A stretch of 64,000 nt of DNA, from the NCBI GenBank assembly GCA_902728285.1, contig CACVBU010000292.1, positions 745,949-809,948 on the forward strand, given 5' to 3'. Within the stretch, counting starts at the first letter, position 1, and each line of letters starts with the position of its first letter. The notes under the pieces are model-generated. The model was not told the DNA's origin. It made no database searches and worked only from the letters and a program-made list of their open reading frames with translations. This document shows positions 44,367 to 55,900 of this stretch, in pieces. A program made the translations under genes and the position numbers. This stretch comes from Clytia hemisphaerica (Eukaryota > Cnidaria > Hydrozoa > Leptothecata > Clytiidae).

Positions 44367-47300
44367 AACCAGCCGAGGCTGGAAGGTCAGCCAATAGGAC
44401 TTAGCTAGATAGCTTTAATAAGTGGGTTAACAGATGTAAGATATGTACTGAAACAGAGTAGACTAAAAATGTTGAATAATGTACAAAATGTGAAACATTT
44501 GATAACTTGATTTAAAATTATTTAAAACAAGCCTGAGAGCTCCTCCAACCCCCCCCCCCCCCCCGAGAAGATCAAAGTATACTTCTCTTTAGCATTGTAG
44601 CACTGTTTCTACGACATCAAACAATTAAGCTATAGTTCATTACTATAAAATAAAAGAGAAACATAGTGTAATTAAAGTTTTTGTTAATTTCATTCCAGTC
44701 AGTTATGATACATTTTTTCTGTTGGATGTAGACAATATCCATATCTGACCAAAGTGTTATCTAGAAATAAATTAGAAAATTGCCAAAACGTCAGAACCAA
44801 AATAAAGATATCCATCAAATATACATAGAAACTATACTTTTTGTTTTACTTGATAAATCTCCAATAACACTTTAAACTAACAAGCTACAAACTTTAAGAC
44901 AAAGCGCAAACTCCAGAAAAATACAATTTGCATCAAAATCTTTGCAAAACGTAGCTCATATTTATAACATTTCAACAGGAACTGTATTTTGGTAGACTTG
45001 GTCAAATTACAGAAACCATTTGTCAGTTGTCTGCAAGGCCAATGAGGTACGTAAAAACTGACTGCTATTCAGTCAAAGTCAAAATTTGGAAAGGTCAGAA
45101 AAACATAATTTACATCCAGTCTGCGTAAATAAATTTTGTAGTTTAGCACCGTCAAGTTACACAACATGCACACAACCATCTTGAAGACTTTGCTGGTCGC
45201 AAATGATAATCGAAAGCAAAACTTAAAATTCATAACTATGCAGGGAAGCTCATTTTTTCCCCCATTTTGCTTTAAACTCCCTTTTGATTGGTCTATGAAT
45301 TTGGGCGATAGCTTTACCGCCTTGGCGGAATAAACACATGACCATATAAATTCAACAGGGCAGCGGAGTAGCAATTAATTTCAACTGGGAGTCCTCTCTT
45401 CTGTGCCAAGCACTGGTAGTGTTTTTTAAACTTTAAAACAATGTTAAATGAAGACCAGATGGATCTGTTTGTTATGACTGTGCAAGTTGTGACGAGAGTG
45501 TGCATATTGTGTAACTTGACAGTATAATTCATTAAATTCTAGAAACCATTTTTCATAACTTTCTGCAGTCCGCTTTCTGCAAGTCTGATAAGAGATATGT
45601 ATAAACTGTTATCGCCATTCATTCCATTCCATCATTCAGTCAAAACGTGTGCCAAGGTTAGAAAAGGTTAGAAAAACACAATCTGCGTCCGGAACTGCGT
45701 GAAAAATAGTTTGATCAATTTCAACAAGAACTGTATATATTAATATTAATATAATTGATCAAATTCCAAAGACCATTTGTCATAATTTTGCAAGTCCAAT
45801 AATAGGAGATGTGATGTCATCATTTGGTTCCCGTCATCTGACCGACCCTGATTTACGGTCAGCAGGTAGAGTTGGAGAGTCGGAAAGCTTTTCCGCTGCT
45901 TTGCTGGATTTCCACTGTCGACCTCTGGACGCTCTGTGTTTACAAATTTTCAAATCGAAGTAGTGAGCCGCATGCTAATGGAGAGTAAACCGAAAACCAG
46001 TTTATCCACGGTTTCTTAATTCGGATCAGTCCACACGGATTCCCTTTCAACAAGATGTAGCTGCTTCTTAAAAGAAAAATATTTTCGACCGACCGACCGA
46101 ATGAATGACCCCCACTTTTTAAAGTAGAAATGACGGGAACCAAACAATTTTTTGCGATGCGCCTTATCAAACACGTCCAAACCAAGTCCAAAAAAGCACG
46201 ATTGCATCCAGCGAGGTCTTTATCAAATTTAGACAGTAGCTGTACTTTTGTAAACTTTATCAAATTCCAATAACATTAGAACACCATCAATCCCGCCAAG
46301 ATACTAAAGTCTATTCACGATAAGTGTGCACTCTTTTTTCATTAACCTATAACTTTTGAAGGAATTCTTCAATCTTTATAAATTTGCTATCATTGGAGAG
46401 ATATTCGTGAGTGGAACAATTTGAAATAAAAAAATCTTTAAAAAAATTCTAAAAATTAAGATGAAAATGAAGAAGAAAAAAATGAAGATCTTGTAGAAAG
46501 GCGCTATAACTATCATTTTCACTTAAGTGAATCCTTGATCATCGAACGTCATCATTGTGAAAAAATTTCTCAAAAATAATCATTCAGTCAAAAGATATCA
46601 AACAAAATTATAAGCTGATTGAAGTCTAAAAACGCTGATTTCTGCTGTTTTCTGCTGTTTTTTGGGGTCAATCACTTATCAACTTTTTATCATAACTTTA
46701 TATTGAATAAATATTTTAGTGAAATTTTTTCACAGTGATATCCTCCTAAGATCAAAGAATCTCTCCAGTGAAAATGAAAGTTATAGCATTTCTCTAAGAT
46801 CTTCATTTTTTTCTTCTTCATTTTCATCTTCAATTTCAGAAATTGTTTAAAGATTTTTTTATTTCAAATTGTTCCACTCGCTAATATCTTTCTAATGATA
46901 CCAAATTTATAAAGATTGAAGAATTCCTTCAAAAGTTATAGGTTAATGAAAAAAGAGTGCACACTTATCGTGAATAGACTTTAATACTTGAACATTAAAA
47001 AGCACAAAAAAAGTATGTCTTAAGTACTTTCGAAGTATGATTAGAAACCTATAATTTTGGTAAGGGCAAACAAGAAAAATATGTTTTTATTGCAAAAACT
47101 AATAAAAAGCAGCAATAAAAAGTATCTGAGTATCAGAAAATTCAACATAAACAAAAACTTGAGCAAACGGCTTTAAACCTTCAAAAGATGTAGAAAAAGA
47201 ATCCCCTTGATGAAAATCATGTGTTTGATTTTCCGAGTTAAAAAAATAAAAGACAGAAATTGAAGCTTGCAACAGATTTACACTCGAAATACTTTGGTAC

Positions 47301-47518
47301 AACACTGACTTATCATATCTGACTTATCGCTTGAGCCGCCATCTTGAAACATCACATTATGATCTGTAAAAACAACGCACGCTAAAAGTACCCAAAAAGT
47401 TAACCCGATCGGAAGAAAGTTTAGAAATCAAAGTTGAGATCGGGAAATCGGATTTTTTTTTTGTCGTCTTATGGAACTGGAAAATTTTACCTATTTGAAT
47501 GCTCAGCTTCGGCTGACC
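44367..47518. mobile_element. 3.15-kb insertion with short GGTCAGCCGAAGCTG-like ends
   Basis: It interrupts a MITE whose two halves flank it. Left end AAACCAGCCGAGGCTGG, right end CAGCTTCGGCTGACC: inverted with a few differences. Inside are degenerate ~200-bp units (with GAACTGTAT and AGAAACCATTTGTCA at 44965, 45541 and 45735), a run of 16 C (44549-44564) and the large foldback at 46305-46985. No transposase frame was found; the longest ones (101-107 codons, minus strand) are not recognisable. Confidence 0.65.
46305..46985. mobile_element. ~680-bp foldback element with ~250-bp arms
   Basis: AAAGTCTATTCACGATAAGT, GTGCACTCTTTTTTCATTAA and AACTTTTGAAGGAATTC at the left are mirrored base for base at the right (ending CTTATCGTGAATAGACTTT). 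The arms stay similar for about 250 bases each (GATCTTCATTTTTTTCTTCT against its complement). It is nested in the 3.15-kb insertion. Confidence 0.85.
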
Positions 47519-47604
47519 AAAAATGACGCGTTCTTTAGAAAAAGTAACAAAATCTTGGTTAACGACTAACCAAATCAAATAAGAGCTTGTAAAAACTCCA
47601 TCTC
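47519..47604 (+). mobile_element. Right half of the split MITE
   Basis: AAAATGACGCGTTCTTTAGA through TGTAAAAACTCCATCTC matches the right half of the intact copy at 21334-21479. Confidence 0.85.
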
Positions 47605-47714
47605 TTTCCAGAGGAAGGACACAAAAAGCATATTTTTCCGATCTTTGATAAATTTCTCAAAAAGTAACCAAGATTTGTTAGTTCTTTTTCACATTTATCT
47701 CATTTTCTCAGCAC

Positions 47715-48280
47715 TAGCCTGGGAATCCAAGCGTTAAACTTTTTTCATAGTCTAGTTTATGATATTTTTGCTGCTGGTTTAACGCTTGGCGCAGGTAACT
47801 CGCCTGCAGGGACATTTTTCCCTGCAATTCAGGTTCGGCCTGATTGGCCAGCTTTCGGCGTATTACTTAGCAGTACTTTCGCGTGCATTTTGATTATTTC
47901 GATGCGCGCGCATAATTTATGGAAAAAAACTGACTCTGCAGAAAAAAGGAAAACAAATGAAAATGAAAACATAGATTCATTTCAAAACAAAATGGCTGTT
48001 GGCTGGAAGTCTAAATACATATGGCTGATGTTTTTATTTTGGTTTTTAGTAGCTTTGAAAGTCTTTATAGATTGTGGAGGAGTTTTATGGTAAGTTGATT
48101 ATGTGTGTTTGCCTGGGTTTCCAAAGTTCAGAAAATCTGTCAACAAGGGTTCACACACAGACTGTTTATAACATTCTGTGTCAGACTAATCTACCTGCAC
48201 CAAGCTCTATAATTTTAGAACTTTGTGAGGTGAGGTATTTTTTGTTTTCTCTAAAATTATGAGCTTGGATTCCCAGGCTA
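47715..48280. mobile_element. 566-bp TAGCCTGG-type MITE with 9-bp target duplication
   Basis: TAGCCTGGGAATCCAAGC at the left, GCTTGGATTCCCAGGCTA at the right (48263-48280): a perfect 18-bp TIR. The 9-base flanks TCTCAGCAC (47706-47714 and 48281-48289) are identical. Subterminal GTTAAACTTTTTTC/GGTTTAACGCTTGG also pair. It is larger than its neighbour at 48390 by about 330 bases of extra middle sequence. Confidence 0.9.
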
Positions 48281-48389
48281 TCTCAGCACGTGCAGTTTTT
48301 CGCAAATCTGGAAATTAAAAAATGACTTTTTTCCTATGGTCATTTTTCCCTCACAAGTTGGAAAAATGGAAAATTATCACATTTTACGG

Positions 48390-48623
48390 TAGCCTGGATA
48401 TCCAGACCGTAAACTATTTCACCGTCTAGTTTTTTATAATCTTGTCTCTGGTTTAAGGTCTGGTCGAAGTAACTCGTCTGCAAGGATATCTGTCCCTGCA
48501 TATGCGAGTGTCTCTAATTGGTCAGTACGCGCCCAGTCACTGAGCAGAATTTTTAGTTGCACCAGACTCTAAAATTTTAGAAAGTTTCTTTTTCTGAAAT
48601 TTTGAGTCTGGATACCCAGGCTA
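48390..48623. mobile_element. 234-bp TAGCCTGG-type MITE with 9-bp target duplication
   Basis: TAGCCTGGATATCCAGAC and GTCTGGATACCCAGGCTA are near-perfect inverted ends. The flanks ATTTTACGG (48381-48389 and 48624-48632) are exact 9-base duplications. It is the same family as 47715-48280; 9-bp duplications point to Mutator-type movement. Confidence 0.9.
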
Positions 48624-48980
48624 ATTTTACGGATTTGAGTGATTTCAATGCTTTTCACAATCAAGGTCAAAAATTTTTAAAAGAAGAGCACAAAAGAGAG
48701 AATTTACCAAAATTTTCAAAAACTTTCACAGGGGTCACTTTTTGACAGCTAAATAATCAAAAAATGACGTTCTCTGGTAGATTTTCACAACTTCTAGCCT
48801 TCAACGATTTCAAAGCTTCAAACCTCTGCCAATCAGTCTGTATAAACTCCCTCACCAAACCTCAACCAAAAAAACTTGTTTACCGGGGAAAACCGAAAAT
48901 TTCTTGCCAATTAGTCGTAAAATACATTCCGTCTTTTTTGTTGAGACTTGTATAAGACAAACTTCCAATTAAAAAGACAA

Positions 48981-49182
48981 TAGGCCTTTTCATAAATTAT
49001 GTCACAAACATCACTTGCCTCGTTTTGAAATTATTGCCATGGTGATTAACTCCCAGCGGATTTTATTAAAAATACTTTCTATTCATGAAAAAATCATTTA
49101 ATGACTCAAAGGACATGATCACCATGGAAATTGTTTGAATACGAGGCAAGTGATGTTCGTGACGTAATTTATGAAAGGCCTA
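48981..49182. mobile_element. 202-bp MITE with ~65-bp TIRs
   Basis: TAGGCCTTTTCATAAATTAT, GTCACAAACATCACTTGCCT is mirrored by AGGCAAGTGATGTTCGTGAC, GTAATTTATGAAAGGCCTA. CCATGGTGAT and ATCACCATGG continue the pairing inward. The arms cover most of its length. Confidence 0.9.
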
Positions 49183-49983
49183 TTGATAATAATACAGTCA
49201 CAAAGATTGATCAAAAAAGAGTTTTTGAAACCAAAAAGTAAATTGGGAATATAAAATGTAATAAAAAATATTTTTAATATAAAAAATCGTATAACCATTA
49301 CATAAATACAAAAGTGACACTAATACAATATTTTCGTCAATAATTTTTTTTTTGAAAAATGTTTAGAAAACTGAAACTGCTCTCGAGCCTGTCGGATCTA
49401 TGACATGATTTTTCGCGGGCTATTTGTGAAACTACGGGCAAAAAAGTTGGAAATCTATGGTGTGAAACCACCGAAGCTTAGGTCGTAGATTTCGATTAGG
49501 AACTTAATTTCCTGCGGGGATTGGGTTAAATCGATTATGTTATTACCACACTCCGCGTCGTAAATGTTACCTTGCACTTTGTTGGTCAATTCGGTAAATA
49601 AACACACACTGTGTAAAAAGAACTGGATTCTAAAAAGTTGGACTCTGACCTTTGATTGAAAATCTTTGCCTAAGAAAATTGTTCTGTTCAGATCCGAAAG
49701 TGAAACTAATTGAACAGTAAAAGTTATTCACATTCAAACTTATAAAATATGTGTTTTCATAGAAAGCCGTTTGTTTCCTTCTTTCCCTACTTTTAAAACT
49801 GTTCTTGCAGCTTTGTCTTCTATGACGATTACTAGTGACATACTGTTTTCTCGTTTATAGGAGCAGATGTTCGAATTTCCTGTCCTTCGTCCACGATTAA
49901 AGGGATATGGTCCCCGAGGCTCTCTGGAGGTGGTCTAGTCAAGTGGCTAATAAATTGATGGATTCGTGAACAGAAACCATCCC
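49183..49983. other. 3' flank of the cotransporter gene
   Basis: AT-rich. The 3' untranslated region of the minus-strand SLC12 gene should lie here. I saw no clear AATAAA on that strand close to the stop. Confidence 0.35.
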
Positions 49984-52900
49984 TCAAGAATAGAAGGTTA
50001 GAACACTGGTCTGGTTTCCACGTACCATCATAATTGGAGGGAGATCAGCAGACAACACTTCCAGCCAACTCATGTACATTAATGACGTCACTACCGATTT
50101 TTTTGGAATAGGAAGCGTCAAGACAATCAATTTGGCTTCAGATGAATGTTCATGTAAAAGCTCACCAAGTCGAATTTGGCGTAATGTCTTTTTATCCAAT
50201 ACACCATCAGGGGGTAAATGAGCTCCACCACGCATGCGCTTAAAATGAGTCACGCTATCGTCACGTGGATGTTTATTGATACCGCGGAACTCAACGACGC
50301 TCGAGAAATCAATACGGAATTTCTTTAACAAGTTTGCCATACGGATTTGATTAGCTTTGATCTTCTTATCAGAAAGCGGGGGTAAAGATTCTTAATTTAC
50401 ATCCACGCCAGTGTGTGCTGAGTGACAATAAGTGTGGCAAAAGAATGGTCAAACCCCCGTCATCGTACAACCACCAAACATCAATGTAACCTTTGCGTTT
50501 CTTATCGAAAGCCATGACGATGTTGGGAAGTTCGCTCTCTTTGAGTCGTGAGCCGTCCTTGCCAGGGTCACTTGAATTGTCGCTTCCTGAGAATGGAGAG
50601 AAGAACAATTTCATGACTCATATCATACAATGTTTAAAAGGCCTAATAGGAAATGCTTGTGTGGTTGGAAAAGAAAGAGTTCTGAAAGTGGGGGTCTTGT
50701 AAGACAAGTGAAACTCGTTATCAAATCGCTCACTACACTGTGGTAAAATTTTCATTGAACATTATGCACATTATGGAGTTTCTTGAAATGTTGTTGCACT
50801 CACCTTGTTGGTTGTCAGGGTTTTGTTGTTTTTGACTCTCGTCCCAATCCTCAGTATACCAATCAGGTTCATGGTTATCTACCACGCCGTTCTCAATCTG
50901 GTCATCAACTATACCATCCGTGATGTCGAAGCCGTCTTGAAGACGTAAAATACCAACGCCGTATTTCAAGTCGAACGCGTCGTGAAGCATATTTGTAGAA
51001 TTCATCGACTTTAGAGCTATCGGCGTTTTGCCAGCAGTTCATGTAACCAAGGAGGAGAGTGTTTGGTCGTAATTTACCGAGACCGAGTGTCTGTAACATG
51101 CTGTTGACACCACCGCGTAATGTTGTGTCTGGGGGAGTAACGAAGGTTAATTTATTACTGAGTGACCAAATTAAGTAGCTATCTAAGTAATCACTCGTTA
51201 AAGTAAGTAGTCAGTGTATTACAGAATCACAAGTGTCATCTAGCTTGCTAAGATATTTGAAGTTGACGTACCATGATTTTGAAAGAATCCTTAATTAAAT
51301 TTCAGTTTCTAACAGTACTGCGGGAGTTAACAAAACCTATAATATAGTCTTACTTTGAACAATTTGATGGAAAGCTTTGACTTTATGTTTCTTCAGCCAT
51401 TTTGCTTCATTGTGTTGAGTAGTTTGTGAAATCTTATCAGTGATGACAACTTCACCACAGACTAACATTCCCAAGTGTTTAGTAATATGTGAAGCAAAAT
51501 GGACGAGATTTGGACGGAGGGAAGGTTGACCGGTCAAACATAAACATTGGATGCGGAAGTTCTTGACATGATCCTCGATTTCTTCTAAACGTCTCGTGAA
51601 ACGTAATGCTTTCAAGAATGTATGAGCCTGCCCTGACGAGCCCCAATTGATCTAAGTAATAGAATTTACATTGTTAGTTTACGGCTATTGTTGATTTATC
51701 AGTGTCAGGTTCTAGTAGTTTAAAAGACCCATTATAGACCATTTTGTCAAGCTTCTTATCAAACATACCATAAAGATTGCAATATCGACAATTAGAAAAA
51801 TCCTTTTCTCACGCAATAGAGTCTCCCTAACCCGTAAAGGGAATACAAATTTTGTTCGAGTTATTGAGTAAGGGTTATAAGACATTATTAACTGAAGGGC
51901 TCATATAATTGTTTGAGTTAAGGAGACATTCGAGTTATAAAGGTCCGAATTAAATATCCTTTTCTGATACTTACATCAGGTTTTCGCACATCAACCCATT
52001 TGTACAACCCCGCCACAGCGAGAAGGGTGATGAGGGCGGCCCACCAATTGATCATAAACATGATAGCCATGCACAGCAAGAAACCAATAAATGAAATCCA
52101 CATGTTGTAATATTTGAAGGCTGGACGCCAGCCAGGTGATTTGGAAAGTGAGGAAGCAAAACTAAAGCAAAGAAAGAAGAGGTTAAATGAGGACTGTTGC
52201 ATTGAAAGACTCCAAGGTGGAACTCCTTTGGTATTACATTCGTTTATTCGAAGAGAAGGATAGTCTTGAGTACAGTTAATTTTTCATAACTGGGCAACAC
52301 ATGGAAAACACGAATTTGTTCCAGTTATTGAGTAAAGCTTTATAAAGTATTGTTCTATTGTTAACTGAAAGGACGAGACTAATTGTTCAAGTTAAGGAGG
52401 CATTCGAATTTCCACTGCATTTACAAAAGTTAATTATATTTTAGTGATTTCTCGGCAATGAGTTTACTAAGAAAGCTCGAAAAGAGTAACTAAGGTTTTC
52501 GTAGTTAAGGAAGGAAGAAACGGAATGATAGAATAAGCAATAACTTACACAGCATAATTGATAAGGGCGTACGCCATCAAGAAGAAATTAGAGATGATTG
52601 GAGCAATGACATTTAGTTCACCGATAGCAATGAATCCTGCAGCAATGATTAAAGTCAAGAAATAGCCGTTCCTCGGTTCGTTTGAGCGACCATATCCTTT
52701 AGCGAAGATTTCGATCCCTGGAAAAATTTTGTCTTTAGAGACTGCTTGGAATACTTTTGGAGCGCTAACCAGAGATGCAAGTGCAGATGATAATGTGGCT
52801 GCAAAGATTCCGATCAAAACCAGTGGTCCCCATAACGAGATTCTCTCGATGATCTGAAAGTTAAGATGATGAAAATGTAAATAGTACATAGATAATTTAT

Positions 52901-55900
52901 ACAGTAGAAACTCGCACCTCTATAGCTTCAATGTATCAACTCTTATAACAATATTTCTAGTACTCGAACTTTACATATAATAGCTCAAACAAGTTTTAGT
53001 CTCCCATGAGTGTTCGATTTGTGGAGCTATTGTAATAAGATTGTGTAGAATCAGTCAAAGTTCAAATCGCTTTGATTGTATCCAGAGAAGAAGTGTTGGG
53101 GAGTTAAATCTCAGTGACTAGATCATTGATAGCGCTCTCACCTGTAAATCGTTTCTCGCACCGAACTCATAATCCTCGACATTTGCCAGCGTTGTTGTGA
53201 CGGTGGTCGTTGTCGTTGTGCTGTTGCTAAGGGTGTTGTTAAGGGTATCATTCAATCCACTTGCCATCAAAGAGATTGGGCCTTGTGCAAAACGCATGGT
53301 TGAGGAGCCCAAGAGCCAACATAGCAAGACGTACACTGCGGAAGTGACTACGATAGCAATAAGGGTACCCCATGGGACGGCTTGTGATGGATTTTTGAGA
53401 TCACCTGATAAGTTCGCTCCAGCCATGATTCCTGTTGCAGCAGGGAAAAAGATGGAGAAGACGTCGAAAAAACCAACACCGTTCTCATAATCTGGACCGA
53501 AGTTCGTTTTGAATAGTTCACCGGAATATCCGGGTAGTCCGTATTGTTCCATTGTGTCACGTGACGATTGTGGGTTCGGATAAGCTGTTCCTGCAATCAC
53601 ACTGATGATGGCTGCACCCAACAACGCCAACAGGCCGGATTGTGTGTGGATGACCCAATCAAGACCGACCTTTAGAAAGAAAATACAACTTATACCTCAT
53701 TTTCTTGGCGATAAGACATATATGCTACTGATAGTTCCTTATCGAGTATGCACGACAGTTACCGTTACCGTTCTCTAAAACCTATTTATGAATTCAATAA
53801 AATCTTGTCAAAAAAGTGGAACGAAAACAAAGCGCACAACGAATTTACAGTCGGCTTTCCTAATGGTGAATCCAGCTTGATAAAAAAAGACGCAGAAATT
53901 TTCGAGTTTTAGAACGTATTTACTGAGAAACTTTTCTTGGCGGAGGCTGGAAGTTTGTACAGGTTACCAAAAGTCGAATACTACAGATGGTTCATTTTTA
54001 GGTCGAAATGAATCAAGGGTAATCAGGACTGATTGCTCCCCCATAACGATTTCCCATTGGTTAACCTGCAAATATTTAGACCAATAGAAAGTTGTTATCT
54101 AAGCACGGTGATCCTGATTGCTCATGTTTGCTTTCGATCGTGAAATGGTCATTCGCGAATGTGTTTTGTAAAGTCAAAGGAACGTGTTGAATCGCATCGA
54201 AAAGTTTTTGTGACACCGAAAATCAGGGGTGGAAAATTTAAAGAATATCAAGGAAAAACATCGAAAACAAAGCTTTGGCCGAATCAGGCGAATTTAAAAG
54301 CCAGTATAATTAGTAGATGACTATGAACAAGAGCATGTGATTTTGAAAATATTCGCTATTTGAGGTTTGATTCCAAAAAATTCCAAAAACAAAGAGAATA
54401 CTTACTTGCGTGATGATGAAGCAGAGAACAAGAGCAATGAGACCAATAATCCGAACATCATTTTTCACATCCACCATAAAGATTCCATCCTTCCCCATCA
54501 AAGCTTGTACAGTTTCACCAAAACCCACCAAGTAGAGTGCGACGGCTACTGCGTTTGCGATGGAAAAGATGATACCAATGGAGCCACCGAATTCCGGACC
54601 GAGTGATCGGGAAATGAGAAAGTAGGCACCTCCTACAGATAACAAGATAGTAAATTCGCAGGTCAATCATTTTTGTTTTTCATTTAAAGGAGTGAGGCTT
54701 AAACTCCTTCTCGGTTCCTTCAGATACATATAGTTTATGTCAGTAGGTCAATCTCGTACCCAGAGCCACTTCTACCACTTCTTGAATTTTTACTGATAGA
54801 CTAGACGATGCTATCGTCCTTTTATGAGCACTGAGCGCTATCAGAATCGCAAAGGAACTGAGTTCGAGATTGACGCGGCGTGAAAATCTAGTTCATTAAT
54901 ATCCGAGTAACGAATGAACACCTTTAAACGATATTATCAAGTCAGTAAAGTCAAACACCAATATTTCACAAATGTCCAAAAGGAAGAGGAAAACCAGATA
55001 AACTTAATACCTCCTTTGACTTCACCATTGGTGCAGATAGCAGACATGGAGAGAGCAGTAATGGTGGTCACACAAGTTGCCAAGATCACAACAACCGAAG
55101 ATAAACCAATCCCAGCGTTTGCTACAATCCATGGCATTCGTAGAAATAGAATTACGCCCCAAATGTTCAATAGGGTGGGAAATAATACGCCCTTGATCCA
55201 CCCTAACTTGACAGCACCCTTCTTGTTTTCACCGGTACTTTCTATGTCGGAGATCCCTTTGACAGGTTCAACCGTTTTGGATGCATCCTGGAAAGACAAG
55301 AATCGTTTGAAATACATTGAGAAACAATTAGGACTTTTCATTATAGAACAAACAATTCAGTGATACTGCCAAAAATTAGGGACTTGGGTGTTTTTTGTTG
55401 GAAAATTTTATCCTTGATACTATTTTAAACAATAAAGGTCTGTAAAGGCCGAAATATCGTTTAAAAAATTTTAATGTCTATAATGTTTCAGTTTTTTTGA
55501 TCAGGAACATTTCTTCAGATTTTTATTTTAAAAGGCACACAAATGTTTTGAGGAATTTCAATTTTTGATAAGATTTCTGGTTTTAATGCGACCAGCAAAG
55601 ACGATTATATTCAGGCATATTTTAGTTTTAACTGAATTAAAAGATTTAAGAATTGAATTAAAATATTTGAGGCTTTATTTGATTGACATGTGTCTTGCAA
55701 AAGGAGAATTTCCTGGTAGAGACTTTGATTTTCATGTTTTTACACGTTTGTTGAATTCGAATAAAAATATTAATAGTTGTTAAATTAATGAATAGTGAAT
55801 AATATTTTATCCTTATGAAAAATCAGTCAATTTTTCCCCCTATCTATGCCAATGATTCGATTTTAAAACATTGGTTGATATATTGCTTTCAAGCTTTCTG

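Noticed and set aside
45069-46263. Minus-strand frames of 101 and 107 codons in the 3.15-kb insertion
   Set aside because: Considered as transposase pieces, but no DDE-like or other catalytic pattern is visible and they overlap the degenerate repeat units.
51815-53045. Enhancer-like cluster in SLC12 introns 4-6
   Set aside because: The repeated TTCGAGTTA words are explained by relics of the TTCGAATT MITE family; the stretch at 52890-53045 is too decayed to call even as that.
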